DNA of 64,000 bases from Flavobacteriaceae bacterium PS02293. GTDB taxonomy: Bacteria > Bacteroidota > Bacteroidia > Flavobacteriales > Weeksellaceae. The DNA lies in contig JASCOV010000003.1 in the NCBI GenBank assembly GCA_029960045.1, forward strand, positions 248,001-312,000, read 5' to 3'. The number at the start of each line of letters is the position of its first letter. Position 1 is the first letter of the stretch. The notes below the pieces were generated by a model, which had not been told where the DNA came from, did not search any database, and saw only the letters and a program-made list of their open reading frames with translations. Below, in pieces: positions 39,037-48,155 of the stretch. Both the position numbers and the translations under genes were made by a program.

Positions 39037-39086
39037 TATAAATGATAAGTGATGAATCATTCATCGTTTACCAATTATCATTTATG
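39037..39086. repeat. Palindrome between ftsA and ftsZ
   Basis: ATAAATGATAA at the left pairs with TTATCATTTAT at the right, with TGATGAA/TTCATC inside. It ends 5 bp from the ftsA stop codon. Confidence 0.6.
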
Positions 39087-39090
39087 CTTT

Positions 39091-40485
39091 TTACTCTTCT
39101 ACTTCTTCAAAGAATTTTTTCACTTTGTCCATCAGTGATTGTCCGAAGGTTGGTCGGTTTTTTTTCACTTCTGCTTTCTGTTTCGCCATCTCCACGATGT
39201 CATTTTGAACCTGAGGCATTTGAATTTCCTGAGAATGAGTCTGAGTCTGCGCTTGTATTGAATTTTCGATTTGAGGTTTCAATTCTTCGATGATTTCTTC
39301 CTCTGTTACCAGCATTTTCTTGTCTCTGATTTTCAAACTTTCCATTAACAAACCGATGGAAGTCGCAAATTCCGGACCTTTCAAATATTGATTTTTATCG
39401 TTCGCCACATATTCATTAGCAAAACCGATTCTGCTGTCGAAGCCTGTGGTGTAGTTCGCTAACTGACGAAGGTTTCTCAAATTGGAACCACCGCCTGTCA
39501 AAACGATTCCTGCAATCAGTTTTTTCTTTTGTTCGAATGCGCCGTAAGCTTTCAACTCGGTATTCACCATTTCAAGAATCTCTTCAACTCTTGCATTGAT
39601 GATTTGAGCCAAAACTTTTAACGAAATTTCTTTATCCGGACGGCCGTGCAATCCTGGAATCGTCACGTAAGTGCTGTCTTTTTCCAATTCAGGAACAGAC
39701 GAACCGAATTTCACTTTCAGTTGTTCTGCGTGTTTCTCGATGATTGAACATCCTTCCTTAATATCATCGGTGATAATTCCGCCACCGTAAGGAATCACGC
39801 AAGTATGACGGATGATGTTGTCTTTGAAAATCGCAATATCCGTAGTTCCACCACCAATATCAACGATGGCAACACCAGCTTCTTTTTCTTCTTTTGTAAG
39901 AACCGCTTCGGACGATGCCAATGGTTCAAGCGTTAAGGCTTCCATTTCTAAACCAGCTTCACGAACGCATCTCGCAATGTTTCTGATAGACCCCATTTGT
40001 CCCACCACAACGTGGAAATTGGCTTCCAATCTTTTGCCGTGCATCCCGACTGGTTCCTGGATTTCGCCTTCGGAATCTACTTTATAATCCTGAGGTAAAA
40101 CGTGGATAATTTCTTCGCCTGGAAGCATCACCAACTTCTTCACCTGGTCTTTTAGTTTTTCAATATCCTCCTCCGTAATGTACTGGTCCGGATGGTCTCT
40201 CATAATATAATCCGAATGCTGAAGCGAACGGATGTGTTTGCCTGCAATTCCAACCGTCACCTTGCTGATAGGCACGCCAGCGCTGGATTGTGCTTCTGCC
40301 ACAGCGGACTTGATGGAGTTGATGGTTTGGGAAATATTATTGACAATTCCTTTGTGAACGCCTAAACTTTTTGCTTTTCCAACGCCCAGAATTTCAATTT
40401 TCCCGTGAGCGTTTCGTCTTCCGACAATGGCGACAATCTTAGTTGTCCCAATGTCCAGACCTACTGAATACTCTTGATTTTCCAT
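39091..40485 (-). CDS. ftsA: Cell division protein FtsA
   Basis: The actin-like ATPase that ties FtsZ to the membrane. The 464-aa product has the phosphate-1 motif VGLDIGTTKIVAIVG (8-22), the phosphate-2 motif VDIGGGTTDIAIF near 210 and the adenosine motif GIVLTGGGSNL near 330. The C-terminal GQSLMDKVKKFFEEVEE is the membrane-binding amphipathic helix. ftsQ ends 216 bp upstream; that gap is filled by a MITE-like element. Confidence 0.97.
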   Translation of the reverse strand: MENQEYSVGLDIGTTKIVAIVGRRNAHGKIEILGVGKAKSLGVHKGIVNNISQTINSIKSAVAEAQSSAGVPISKVTVGIAGKHIRSLQHSDYIMRDHPDQYITEEDIEKLKDQVKKLVMLPGEEIIHVLPQDYKVDSEGEIQEPVGMHGKRLEANFHVVVGQMGSIRNIARCVREAGLEMEALTLEPLASSEAVLTKEEKEAGVAIVDIGGGTTDIAIFKDNIIRHTCVIPYGGGIITDDIKEGCSIIEKHAEQLKVKFGSSVPELEKDSTYVTIPGLHGRPDKEISLKVLAQIINARVEEILEMVNTELKAYGAFEQKKKLIAGIVLTGGGSNLRNLRQLANYTTGFDSRIGFANEYVANDKNQYLKGPEFATSIGLLMESLKIRDKKMLVTEEEIIEELKPQIENSIQAQTQTHSQEIQMPQVQNDIVEMAKQKAEVKKNRPTFGQSLMDKVKKFFEEVEE

Positions 40486-40520
40486 TATATGCTCGATTTG
40501 ATTTTTTCTATTTTATTTTT

Positions 40521-40690
40521 TTTTGAACACAAAGTGCACAAAGTTCTTTTTGTTTTAGTTCACAAAGGCGCTTCGCTTAAATAAGTATTATATTTATTAT
40601 TCTTAATCATTTGGCTTTTCTGAGCGAAGCGCCTTTGTGAACACTATCTTCAATATTGATAAAAATTATCTTCGTGTGCTTTGTGTTCAA
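40521..40690. mobile_element. MITE-like palindromic element between ftsQ and ftsA
   Basis: 170 bp, no gene. Ends are TTGAACACAAAG and its reverse complement CTTTGTGTTCAA. Inner arms TTCACAAAGGCGCTTCGCTTA and CTGAGCGAAGCGCC...TGAA form a long stem around an AT-rich loop. The same end and arm sequences bound the GxxExxY gene at 41714-42272. Confidence 0.8.
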
Positions 40691-40700
40691 TTCTGCATTT

Positions 40701-41702
40701 TTATTCTACAACTACTTTTGCTTTTTTCTTTTTATCACTTGTTTTGGAAGTCGTTTCCTTCTTTTTTACAGAAGCTTTTTTTTCCTGTTTTTTCTCTACT
40801 TTTTTCGGTTTTGAAGTTTCCTTTTTGGGTTCTGCTTTCTTAACCTCTTTTTTCGGTTCAGGCTTTTTTTCCTTTACCTCTTTCTTTATTGGATTTGACA
40901 CCAACGTATGAGTCTGCGTTTCTTCCGGTTTTTTGATTTCAATTTTTGGTGCATTTCTGAGAATGCTGTCGTTTTCTTTGAAATAAGGATTCAGCGTTGT
41001 AACAATCTGATTATCGTATTTCAATGAAATCTTCTTGTACTTCTGAGTATTCTGGTCAATCAAATATTTCTCAACGAAGGTTTTGAAACCTCTTACTTTC
41101 AAATCGATATTATCCAAGTCTCCAATTTCAACTTTGTAGTTTCCATCGCTTGTCAACAGATTGTAATCCTCTTTTACTTTTGTGATTCCGATGAAATATT
41201 TTTTACTGAAATCATCTTTGTCAATCTTCTCAATTAAATCTCCTAACGCTTCATATTCCGAAGGTTTCACATCGCCCATTACCAACATACTTGGAAGAGA
41301 GAAGTTTTTAGAAATCGGAAATTCAACGCCCTTTTTATCGACGTAGAAATCTTTTCCGTTTTTATTTAATCTAAAAGCCGGAACTCTTTGTTTGATGTCA
41401 ACATTAAGGTTTCCATTGAGATTCAAATAAACATTGGCGCTGTCCACAAAAGGAATTAGATTAATTTTTTTTTCCAATTCCGGAATGTTGATGTCTCCAA
41501 TTTTCCTTGTCGGATTGTATTGCTTCACCAATTCTTTGATGTCTTTCTCATCCACAAAATAAACCGGCGTTTTGCCTTGGTTCATATTGATAGACACGTT
41601 CTCCATCTTGGCGTTGTTGAAACGCTTCAATGAGAAACTGAGCAGAAATCCAAAAAGGACGACTGTCACGAGTATCTTCAATATTCTCCACTTGTTCTTC
41701 AT
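40701..41702 (-). CDS. ftsQ: Cell division protein FtsQ
   Basis: A 333-aa bitopic membrane protein of the division machinery. The N-terminal membrane helix is at about 7-24 (ILKILVTVVLFGFLLSFSL), followed by a periplasmic POTRA-like region (MENVSINMNQGKTPVYFVDE) and the FtsQ domain to about 260. The last 65 residues are a low-complexity Lys/Glu/Thr tail (KKEVKEKKPEPKKEV and similar), longer than in most FtsQ. The call rests on the dcw position as well, since FtsQ diverges quickly. Confidence 0.9.
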   Translation of the reverse strand: MKNKWRILKILVTVVLFGFLLSFSLKRFNNAKMENVSINMNQGKTPVYFVDEKDIKELVKQYNPTRKIGDINIPELEKKINLIPFVDSANVYLNLNGNLNVDIKQRVPAFRLNKNGKDFYVDKKGVEFPISKNFSLPSMLVMGDVKPSEYEALGDLIEKIDKDDFSKKYFIGITKVKEDYNLLTSDGNYKVEIGDLDNIDLKVRGFKTFVEKYLIDQNTQKYKKISLKYDNQIVTTLNPYFKENDSILRNAPKIEIKKPEETQTHTLVSNPIKKEVKEKKPEPKKEVKKAEPKKETSKPKKVEKKQEKKASVKKKETTSKTSDKKKKAKVVVE

Positions 41703-41713
41703 TTCTTATGCTA

Positions 41714-42272
41714 TTTTTGAACACAAAGTGCACAAAGTTTTTTTTAAAATTTTTAAGTCTCACAAAGCCGCTTCGCTTAGATAAGATTTAGTTATAATGT
41801 CTTAATCTATTATATATCCGTTTACGATTCTTCTTATTCCAGTTTTAAATAATTTCGAATTAAAATTTAATAACAATCCGAGTTTATAATTACCCAATCT
41901 CAAATAATTAAGAAGTTGAGCTGCATTAAAATCTGTAAGGATTTCTTGTGCTTTTATTTCTATAACGACTTTATTTTCTATCAGCAAGTCTATTTTAAAA
42001 GCATTTTCCACTCTCATTCCTTCGTAATTGATTGATAAAAATTTCTGTCTTTCTACATTTAATCCTCTATTTTTCAATTCAAAATCCAAACATTGCTCAT
42101 AAACCGTTTCATAAAGTCCCATTCCTAATTGGCGATGAACTTTCAGCCCTGAATCAATAATAATTTTTGATAATTCATTTTCATTCATTTGTTTTTTGTT
42201 TTTTACTTTTCTAAGCGAAGCAGCTTTGTGAGACTTTTAAAAAATTTCTCTTTGTGCGCTTCGTGTTCAATC
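41714..42272. mobile_element. Palindromic element carrying a GxxExxY gene
   Basis: 559 bp between ftsQ and murC. Left arm 41714-41781 and right arm 42211-42272 are inverted copies: TTGAACAC at the tips, GTCTCACAAAG and GCTTCGCTTAG at the inner ends. The only content is the GxxExxY gene. The right tip overlaps the murC stop codon, and the left tip is 11 bp from the ftsQ start codon. Confidence 0.82.
41802..42188 (-). CDS. GxxExxY protein
   Basis: A 128-aa member of the GxxExxY family, named for the motif seen here as GLYETVY (residues 24-30). The middle, DLLIENKVVIEIKAQEILTD, has the Asp and the Glu-x-Lys of a PD-(D/E)xK nuclease-like fold (about 65-85). Function is unknown in the literature I can recall; nuclease activity is inferred from the motif. 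It stands inside the dcw cluster but has no relation to wall synthesis, and the inverted arms on both sides mark it as a mobile passenger. Frame and motifs look intact. Confidence 0.9.
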   Translation of the reverse strand: MNENELSKIIIDSGLKVHRQLGMGLYETVYEQCLDFELKNRGLNVERQKFLSINYEGMRVENAFKIDLLIENKVVIEIKAQEILTDFNAAQLLNYLRLGNYKLGLLLNFNSKLFKTGIRRIVNGYIID

Positions 42273-43629
42273 AAACATTCGGAAGCCATTCCACAATGCC
42301 GTCATAAAGCGTATCGATGTTTCCGGCTCCGACTGTCAAAAGAATGTCAAATTCCTTTTCTTTTATCAATTCAAAAGTCTCCTGTAATGTGCAGACTTTT
42401 TTGTTTTCAATTTCAATTTTGTCCGATAACCACGCTGAGGTAATTCCTTCATAATTTTCCTGAAGTTCTCTCGCTGGATAAATATCTAACAGCAACAAGT
42501 CATCTCCCTTTTCAAGACTTCTTGCAAAATCTTCTGCGAAATCTCTCGTTCTGCTGAAAAGATGAGGTTGAAAAACCACCAACAATTTCTTGGTTGGATA
42601 AAAGGTTTTTATTGAACCAATTACCGCATTCAGTTCTGTTGGATGATGCGCGTAATCATCGATGTAAATCTTTCCGTTATCGAAAATATGTTTGGTATAT
42701 CTTCTCTTGATGCCTTTGAAACTTGCAATTGCTTTCTTCAAAGTTTCGAAATCAACACCCAAATTGCTCAAAATAGCCAAAGCAACCGTCGCATTTTCAA
42801 CATTGTGAATTCCCGGAATTTCCCAAACAAAATCATTGATTTCTTCCGTTGGTGTATGGAAATCAAAGTAGATTTTATCGTGGTCCATTCTCAAGTTATC
42901 GGAATAATAATCCGCTTCCTCATTTACAGCATAAGTCAAATGTTCTCTTCCAATCGCAATTCCTTTTCTTACAAACAACTGATTGTCATTCGGAACCAAC
43001 GATGCAAATTGTCTGAAACCATCTTCAATCTGAACTCGGTCGCCATAAATATCTAAATGGTCAGCATCAATCGAGGTTACAACGGCCCAATCTGGGGAAA
43101 GATTTAGGAAACTTCTGTCGTACTCATCGGCTTCTACTACAGAAAACTGGTTTCCATTGTAATCAAAATTCGATTTGAAATTTTCAGAAATTCCACCTAA
43201 AAATGCGGATGAAGGCATATTCGCTTCTTTGCACAAATGTGCAATTAAAGTAGAAGTTGTCGTCTTTCCGTGTGTTCCTGCAACAGCGATGCAATCTGTG
43301 TTTTCTGTAATTAAACCAAGAACTTTTGCACGTTTCAAAATTTCAAAACTTTCGCTGGCGAAATAATCCAGAATCTCCAATTTTTTGATTGCAGGCGTGT
43401 AAATCACCAAAGTCGATTCTTTGTCGAATGCTACGATTTTCTCATCAATCACATCATCAAACGAAATATCAATGCCTTCAAAACCGAGTTGAGCCGTCAG
43501 TTTCGTTGGTGTTTTGTCATAGCCCAAAACGTTTTTGCCGTTCGCGTGAAAAAATCTCGCGAGCGCACTCATCCCAATCCCACCGATTCCGATGAAATAG
43601 AAGTTTTGATATTTATTTAAGATGCTCAT
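42271..43629 (-). CDS. murC: UDP-N-acetylmuramate--L-alanine ligase
   Basis: Adds L-Ala to UDP-MurNAc in the cytoplasm, the first step of the stem peptide. The 452-aa product has GIGGIGMSALA (14-24), the ATP loop GTHGKTT (118-124), DADHLDIYG and the YIDDYAHHPTEL motif. The TGA stop is made of bases that belong to the tip of the GxxExxY element; the protein ends EWLPNV, a normal length. A lipoprotein gene lies 9 bp upstream. Confidence 0.96.
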   Translation of the reverse strand: MSILNKYQNFYFIGIGGIGMSALARFFHANGKNVLGYDKTPTKLTAQLGFEGIDISFDDVIDEKIVAFDKESTLVIYTPAIKKLEILDYFASESFEILKRAKVLGLITENTDCIAVAGTHGKTTTSTLIAHLCKEANMPSSAFLGGISENFKSNFDYNGNQFSVVEADEYDRSFLNLSPDWAVVTSIDADHLDIYGDRVQIEDGFRQFASLVPNDNQLFVRKGIAIGREHLTYAVNEEADYYSDNLRMDHDKIYFDFHTPTEEINDFVWEIPGIHNVENATVALAILSNLGVDFETLKKAIASFKGIKRRYTKHIFDNGKIYIDDYAHHPTELNAVIGSIKTFYPTKKLLVVFQPHLFSRTRDFAEDFARSLEKGDDLLLLDIYPARELQENYEGITSAWLSDKIEIENKKVCTLQETFELIKEKEFDILLTVGAGNIDTLYDGIVEWLPNV

Positions 43630-43637
43630 TTCTATTC

Positions 43638-44102
43638 TTATCTTTTTGACTTAGTTGCTCTGTATCTTGGAATACTAATTCTTTCCAACATATTATTATC
43701 TCTATAAATATTGACTCTCACAGATTGTACACTGTCACTTTTTGAAGCTTGGGCTTTGAAAATAAAGTAATCCAAAAAGTCTTTCGGAGAATAATTTGAT
43801 TTTGCATCAGTCAATTCTCCAACTGTAATTGTTCCGTATCTACTGTTATAATATTCACAGCTTTTTTTAAAGCTTTCCGGAGTTAATTTATTTTTAAAAT
43901 TAATATCCATTTTATATCCTTGAAACTCCGAATAATCCTGCTTTTCACATTTAGCAAAATATTCTGTTGCGAAGTTTTTTACTAATTTGATTCTTTCAGC
44001 ACTTCGATTTTTACCTTTAAGGTCAGGTCTGTATTTCGATGCACAAGAAATTGTCATCAAACCCAATAAAACCATACTTAAAATATAAAAACTCTTCATC
44101 AT
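43638..44102 (-). CDS. Small lipoprotein inside the dcw cluster
   Basis: A 154-aa protein with a lipoprotein signal: FYILSMVLLGLMTISCASKY, with Cys at the lipobox (residue 20). The mature part is basic and of unknown family (PKDFLDYFIFKAQ, RVNIYRDNNMLERI). Its start overlaps the murG stop codon by 4 bp and its stop lies 9 bp before murC, so it is translated as part of the cluster. It is not among the usual dcw genes; an envelope role is likely from the signal, nothing more can be said. Confidence 0.75.
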   Translation of the reverse strand: MMKSFYILSMVLLGLMTISCASKYRPDLKGKNRSAERIKLVKNFATEYFAKCEKQDYSEFQGYKMDINFKNKLTPESFKKSCEYYNSRYGTITVGELTDAKSNYSPKDFLDYFIFKAQASKSDSVQSVRVNIYRDNNMLERISIPRYRATKSKR

Positions 44103-45208
44103 TGAATCACTTTAAAAATCTCATCCACAATTCCTTCCGCCGCTTTTGGCTTTGCAAAAAATTCCAGATTAGCTGACATTTCTTTTCTCAGACTTTCGTT
44201 CTCACAGATTTCTGAAAGTGTGTTCCAGAATTTATCTTTCATCTCAGAATCTTTTACCATTCTTGCTGCATTTTTCTCAACCAGAGTCAACGCATTTTTT
44301 GTTTGATGGTCTTCTGCTGCAAATGGAAACGGAACCAACAAAACAGGCTTTTTCGCAACAGCCAATTCTGAAATTGCAATCGCACCAGCTCTGGAAACAA
44401 TCACATCTGCCGCCGAATAAGCCAAAGCCATATCGGAAATAAATTCTTTGATTTGAATTCCGGACGCTTCTACTCCGCTCAGCGTGACATCGCTTATAAT
44501 TTGCTGGTAGTCAGTTTTTCCGGTTTGCCAGATTAACTGATAATCTTTTTCTTTAAGTTTTTCAAAATTGTCTTTCCAGCCGTTGTTCAAAGTTCTGGAA
44601 CCGAGTGAACCGCCGACGGAAAGAATCGTCAATTTATTTTTATCTAAGCCTAATTTTTCCTTAGCCAAATCTTTATCAATCAAATCCGTAATAATATTCT
44701 TACGAATTGGATTTCCTAAGAAATAAGTTTTCGTTCCTGAGAAAAATTTCTCCATATCTGGATAAGCAGTAAAAACCGTTTTTGCTTTTTTCGCATTGAA
44801 AACATTTGTCTTTCCAGGCAAAGAATTCTGTTCCTGAATAAAAGTTGGAATTCCCATTTTCGCAGCAATATATAAAGCTGGTCCGCTTGCAAAACCACCA
44901 GTTCCTACCGCAAAATCCGGCTCGAAATCTTTTATGATTTTCTTAGCTTTCATCAAACTGGAAATGATTTTAAACGGAAGTCCGATATTCTTCAGAAGAT
45001 TACCTCTGTCGAATCCGGCGATGTTCAATCCTTCGATTTTAAATCCGGATTGAGGAACCTTTTCCATTTCCATTTTTCCGTTGGCACCAATGAACAAAAA
45101 CTCAGCGTCGGGATACCTTTTTTGGATTTCCTGAGCAATCGCAACTGCCGGAAAGATGTGTCCACCTGTTCCGCCACCGCTGAGTAATATTTTTAGTTTT
45201 TTGTCCAC
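44099..45208 (-). CDS. murG: UDP-GlcNAc:lipid I transferase MurG
   Basis: Makes lipid II from lipid I at the inner face of the inner membrane. The 369-aa product has the N-terminal glycine loop SGGGTGGHIFPA (9-20), the second loop GTGGFASGP (near 102) and the donor-site motif SVGGSLGSRTLN (near 198), with IVSRAGAIAISEL (near 271) binding the UDP part. ftsW is upstream across a small gene of unknown function. Confidence 0.96.
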   Translation of the reverse strand: MDKKLKILLSGGGTGGHIFPAVAIAQEIQKRYPDAEFLFIGANGKMEMEKVPQSGFKIEGLNIAGFDRGNLLKNIGLPFKIISSLMKAKKIIKDFEPDFAVGTGGFASGPALYIAAKMGIPTFIQEQNSLPGKTNVFNAKKAKTVFTAYPDMEKFFSGTKTYFLGNPIRKNIITDLIDKDLAKEKLGLDKNKLTILSVGGSLGSRTLNNGWKDNFEKLKEKDYQLIWQTGKTDYQQIISDVTLSGVEASGIQIKEFISDMALAYSAADVIVSRAGAIAISELAVAKKPVLLVPFPFAAEDHQTKNALTLVEKNAARMVKDSEMKDKFWNTLSEICENESLRKEMSANLEFFAKPKAAEGIVDEIFKVIQ

Positions 45209-45220
45209 GATTTTTATTCT

Positions 45221-45505
45221 TTATAATGATTCGATTTCTTTAATCAAACTGTTCTCAATGTAAAATTTATAATTGTGAGGTCTAAGTCCTGCAAAAAATA
45301 ATGGTCTAGTTTTCACAATATTGATTATTATTTCTTCAATTTTTACTTCATAAAACTTTGACAAATTGGTCGAAAAATGCGTTTTATAATTAAATATACT
45401 TTCAATATTATTTTTAAATCCGTTTACTGAATATGTAAAACTTCCAGTAAACCAATTTCTTTTAAATTCTACTTTTTTATTTTTGATAATAATACTTACT
45501 TTCAT
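45221..45505 (-). CDS. Hypothetical 94-aa protein between ftsW and murG
   Basis: The frame extends to 45529 inside ftsW, but the ATG at 45505 (MKVSIIIKNKKVEFKRNWFT), 11 bp behind the ftsW stop, is the better start. The product is basic, without signal peptide, and of unknown family. It looks beta-rich in the first half. It has no obvious relation to wall synthesis and its codons are more AT-rich than those of its neighbours. Confidence 0.6.
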   Translation of the reverse strand: MKVSIIIKNKKVEFKRNWFTGSFTYSVNGFKNNIESIFNYKTHFSTNLSKFYEVKIEEIIINIVKTRPLFFAGLRPHNYKFYIENSLIKEIESL

Positions 45506-45515
45506 AAAATTCGTA

Positions 45516-46751
45516 TTACGCAATATCATTTATTTCTTCCAGACTCTGTCTTTTGCCTAAACCTTCTTCATCATAAACTTGAATCCTTGAACTTACATTC
45601 AGAATAATTCCTAACTGAATATAGGTTACCAACATCGATGTTCCACCGTAACTTATCAATGGTAAAGGTTGACCAGTAACCGGAATTAGATTAACGGCGA
45701 CAGCAATATTCACTGACAATTGGATGAAAATCATTAATCCAATTGCTAACACCAGCAACGACCCGAAAAACGCAGGCATCTTACTGGCAATCATCACAAT
45801 ACGGATTATCATTATCATATAAAGGCTAATCAGAACAAACGCTCCAATCCAGCCATATTCTTCTACAACAATTGCGAAAATAAAATCCGAAACCGATTGT
45901 GGTAATGTCTGTTTCAAAGCACTTTTCCCAGGTCCAATTCCGTTGAATCCACCGTGAACAATTGCGGCTTTTGCCTGCATTACCTGATAGTTTTTCGCTT
46001 TGATACTTTCGTCTTCGACATCTGTTGTTTTCTTGGAATTGGTAAAGGTTTCGATACGGCTTTTCCAAGTGTGAACACGGTTTCCACCAAGCATATTGGT
46101 ATTGAGTGCAACCACCAAAAACATCACAATAAAAACAACAGAAAGCGAGATAAATCCAGCTACATACTGCCAAGCTAACTGTCCAATAATCAATATGATA
46201 ATCGAAACCATCATAATCATCAAAGCAGTTGAACCATTATCTTTTGCAACCAATCCAAATACTATCAAAATAGGTCCGAATATGTAAACGATGTTCTCAA
46301 TCGGAACTCTTTCTCTTTTAATTTTCTTGGTTAAGTATCTGCACAAATAGATAATCAACATCAAATATGCGAATGAAGACGGCTGAAACGAAATCGGTGT
46401 TCCCGGAATCTTGAGCCATCTTGATGCACTTGCGCCTTCAATCTTTTGTCCGGTAAACATCGTTATCAACAACAATCCAATCGTGAATAAAAGCAGAATG
46501 GAACTCAGTTTTCCGATGTATTCGTACTTGACGGTTCCCACGAAACGCATAATTCCCAAACCAATAAAAACGAAAATAATATGTTTGAAAACGTGACCTG
46601 TTGTGGTCCCGTTGTTCACAATATATTCCAGATTCGAACTTGCGGAATAAACCGGAAACACGGAAAGGAAGGATATCAAAATGATAACCGACCAAAGGAC
46701 TTTGTCGCCTTTCAGTAGTTCGAATTTGTTTTCTGTAGTTTGGTTTTCCAT
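45516..46751 (-). CDS. ftsW: Lipid II polymerase FtsW (SEDS family)
   Basis: A 411-aa inner-membrane SEDS protein with about ten helices, the septal peptidoglycan glycosyltransferase that pairs with FtsI. SEDS marks present: FQPSSFAYLMLIIYLCRYL (the conserved PSEFAK-like place), KNYQVMQAKAAIVHGGFNGIGPGKS, DFIFAIVVEEYGWIG and TGQPLPLISYGGTSML. It sits between murD and murG as usual. Confidence 0.95.
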   Translation of the reverse strand: MENQTTENKFELLKGDKVLWSVIILISFLSVFPVYSASSNLEYIVNNGTTTGHVFKHIIFVFIGLGIMRFVGTVKYEYIGKLSSILLLFTIGLLLITMFTGQKIEGASASRWLKIPGTPISFQPSSFAYLMLIIYLCRYLTKKIKRERVPIENIVYIFGPILIVFGLVAKDNGSTALMIMMVSIIILIIGQLAWQYVAGFISLSVVFIVMFLVVALNTNMLGGNRVHTWKSRIETFTNSKKTTDVEDESIKAKNYQVMQAKAAIVHGGFNGIGPGKSALKQTLPQSVSDFIFAIVVEEYGWIGAFVLISLYMIMIIRIVMIASKMPAFFGSLLVLAIGLMIFIQLSVNIAVAVNLIPVTGQPLPLISYGGTSMLVTYIQLGIILNVSSRIQVYDEEGLGKRQSLEEINDIA

Positions 46752-46795
46752 CTGATAATGAATAATTAAAAATGAATAATGAACATTCTTAACTA

Positions 46796-48139
46796 TTAAT
46801 TGTTAATTATTAATTCGTTTAATACTTCTTTTTTGAATTGATTTCCGCGGTCTTCATAACCATTGAACAAATCAAAACTTGCACAACAAGGCGACAATAA
46901 AACCACGTCTCCTTTTTCTGCAACAGACTTGGAAACTTCAACTGCTTGTTGCATACTTGATGTATCGTAAATCTGTGTTTTTTTACCTTTGAAGAAATCA
47001 ATGATTTTCTGATTATCAATTCCTAAGCAAACAATCGCTTTTACTTTTTTCTTAACGAGTTCTTCTATTTCTGTATAGTCGTTGCCCTTGTCTTTTCCGC
47101 CAACAATCCAAACAACAGGCTGTTTCATACTTTCCAAAGCGAAGTAAGTGGCGTTTACGTTTGTTGCCTTGCTGTCGTTGATGAACTTCACACCTCCGAT
47201 TTCAGCAACAGGTTCCAATCTGTGTTCAACAGCCTGGAATGTCATTAATGAATGCCTGATGCTTTCATTACTGATTTCCAACAACTTTCCGGCAATACTC
47301 GCAGCTAAACTGTTCGCCACATTATGTTTTCCAACCAATGATAATTCATCAATATTCATTGTGAATCCTTCATTGATATTGACAACAAAATTTTCATCAA
47401 TCGAGAAAGCTCCTTTTTCCAATTTTTCATCTAATGAGAATGGAACTTTGGTCACTTTCAAATCCAATTTTTCAAGAATCGATTTGCTCATTTCGTCATC
47501 TTTGTTATAGATGAAAAAATTGTTAGCATCTTGATTTTCAGCAATTCTGAATTTCGCCAAAGCATATTCTTCATAATTGTAATTGTACTGGTCAAGATGG
47601 TCTTTTGACAAATTCAACAACAATGAAATATATGGTCTAAAGTTTTGAATATCATCCAATTGAAAGCTACTCACTTCCAATACATAATAATCAAAATTCT
47701 CCTCAGCAACTTGTTTCGCAAAGCTTTTCCCGATGTTTCCACCTAATCCAACGTTAAATCCGTCTTCTTTCAGAATGTAATAAATCAAAGACGTTGTCGT
47801 CGTTTTCCCATTACTTCCTGTAATCGCAATGATTTTTGCATTGGTAAATTCCGAAGCAAATTCAATCTCAGAAGACAATCTGATTCCTTTCTCCTGAATC
47901 TTCAAAATCATCTCGGCTTTTTTCGGAATTCCAGGGCTTTTGATGACCCAATCGGCATTCAGAATTTTTTCTTCGGAATGTGTTCCGTCTTCATAGTCAA
48001 CCCCAAGCTCATCCAATTCTTTTTTGTAATTCTCACGGATAGTTCCCATATCCGAAAGAAAGACATCAAAGCCTTTGGCTTTTGCCAGATACGCAGCACC
48101 AACGCCGCTTTCGCCTCCTCCAAGTATTACTACTCTCAT
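46796..48139 (-). CDS. murD: UDP-N-acetylmuramoylalanine--D-glutamate ligase
   Basis: Adds D-Glu to UDP-MurNAc-L-Ala in the cytoplasm. The 447-aa product has the N-terminal GGGESGVGAAYLA (7-19), the ATP loop GSNGKTT (108-114), the LNLSKDHLDQY motif and NDSKATNVNAT. The C-terminal domain ends in ELIINN. AT-rich inverted sequence follows the stop codon. Confidence 0.96.
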   Translation of the reverse strand: MRVVILGGGESGVGAAYLAKAKGFDVFLSDMGTIRENYKKELDELGVDYEDGTHSEEKILNADWVIKSPGIPKKAEMILKIQEKGIRLSSEIEFASEFTNAKIIAITGSNGKTTTTSLIYYILKEDGFNVGLGGNIGKSFAKQVAEENFDYYVLEVSSFQLDDIQNFRPYISLLLNLSKDHLDQYNYNYEEYALAKFRIAENQDANNFFIYNKDDEMSKSILEKLDLKVTKVPFSLDEKLEKGAFSIDENFVVNINEGFTMNIDELSLVGKHNVANSLAASIAGKLLEISNESIRHSLMTFQAVEHRLEPVAEIGGVKFINDSKATNVNATYFALESMKQPVVWIVGGKDKGNDYTEIEELVKKKVKAIVCLGIDNQKIIDFFKGKKTQIYDTSSMQQAVEVSKSVAEKGDVVLLSPCCASFDLFNGYEDRGNQFKKEVLNELIINN

Positions 48140-48155
48140 CTGTGGTTATTAGTTT

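Noticed and set aside
40521..40690. Simple transcription terminator between ftsQ and ftsA
   Set aside because: It is too long, has no T run, and its tips and arms match the GxxExxY element; termination there would also cut off ftsA and ftsZ.
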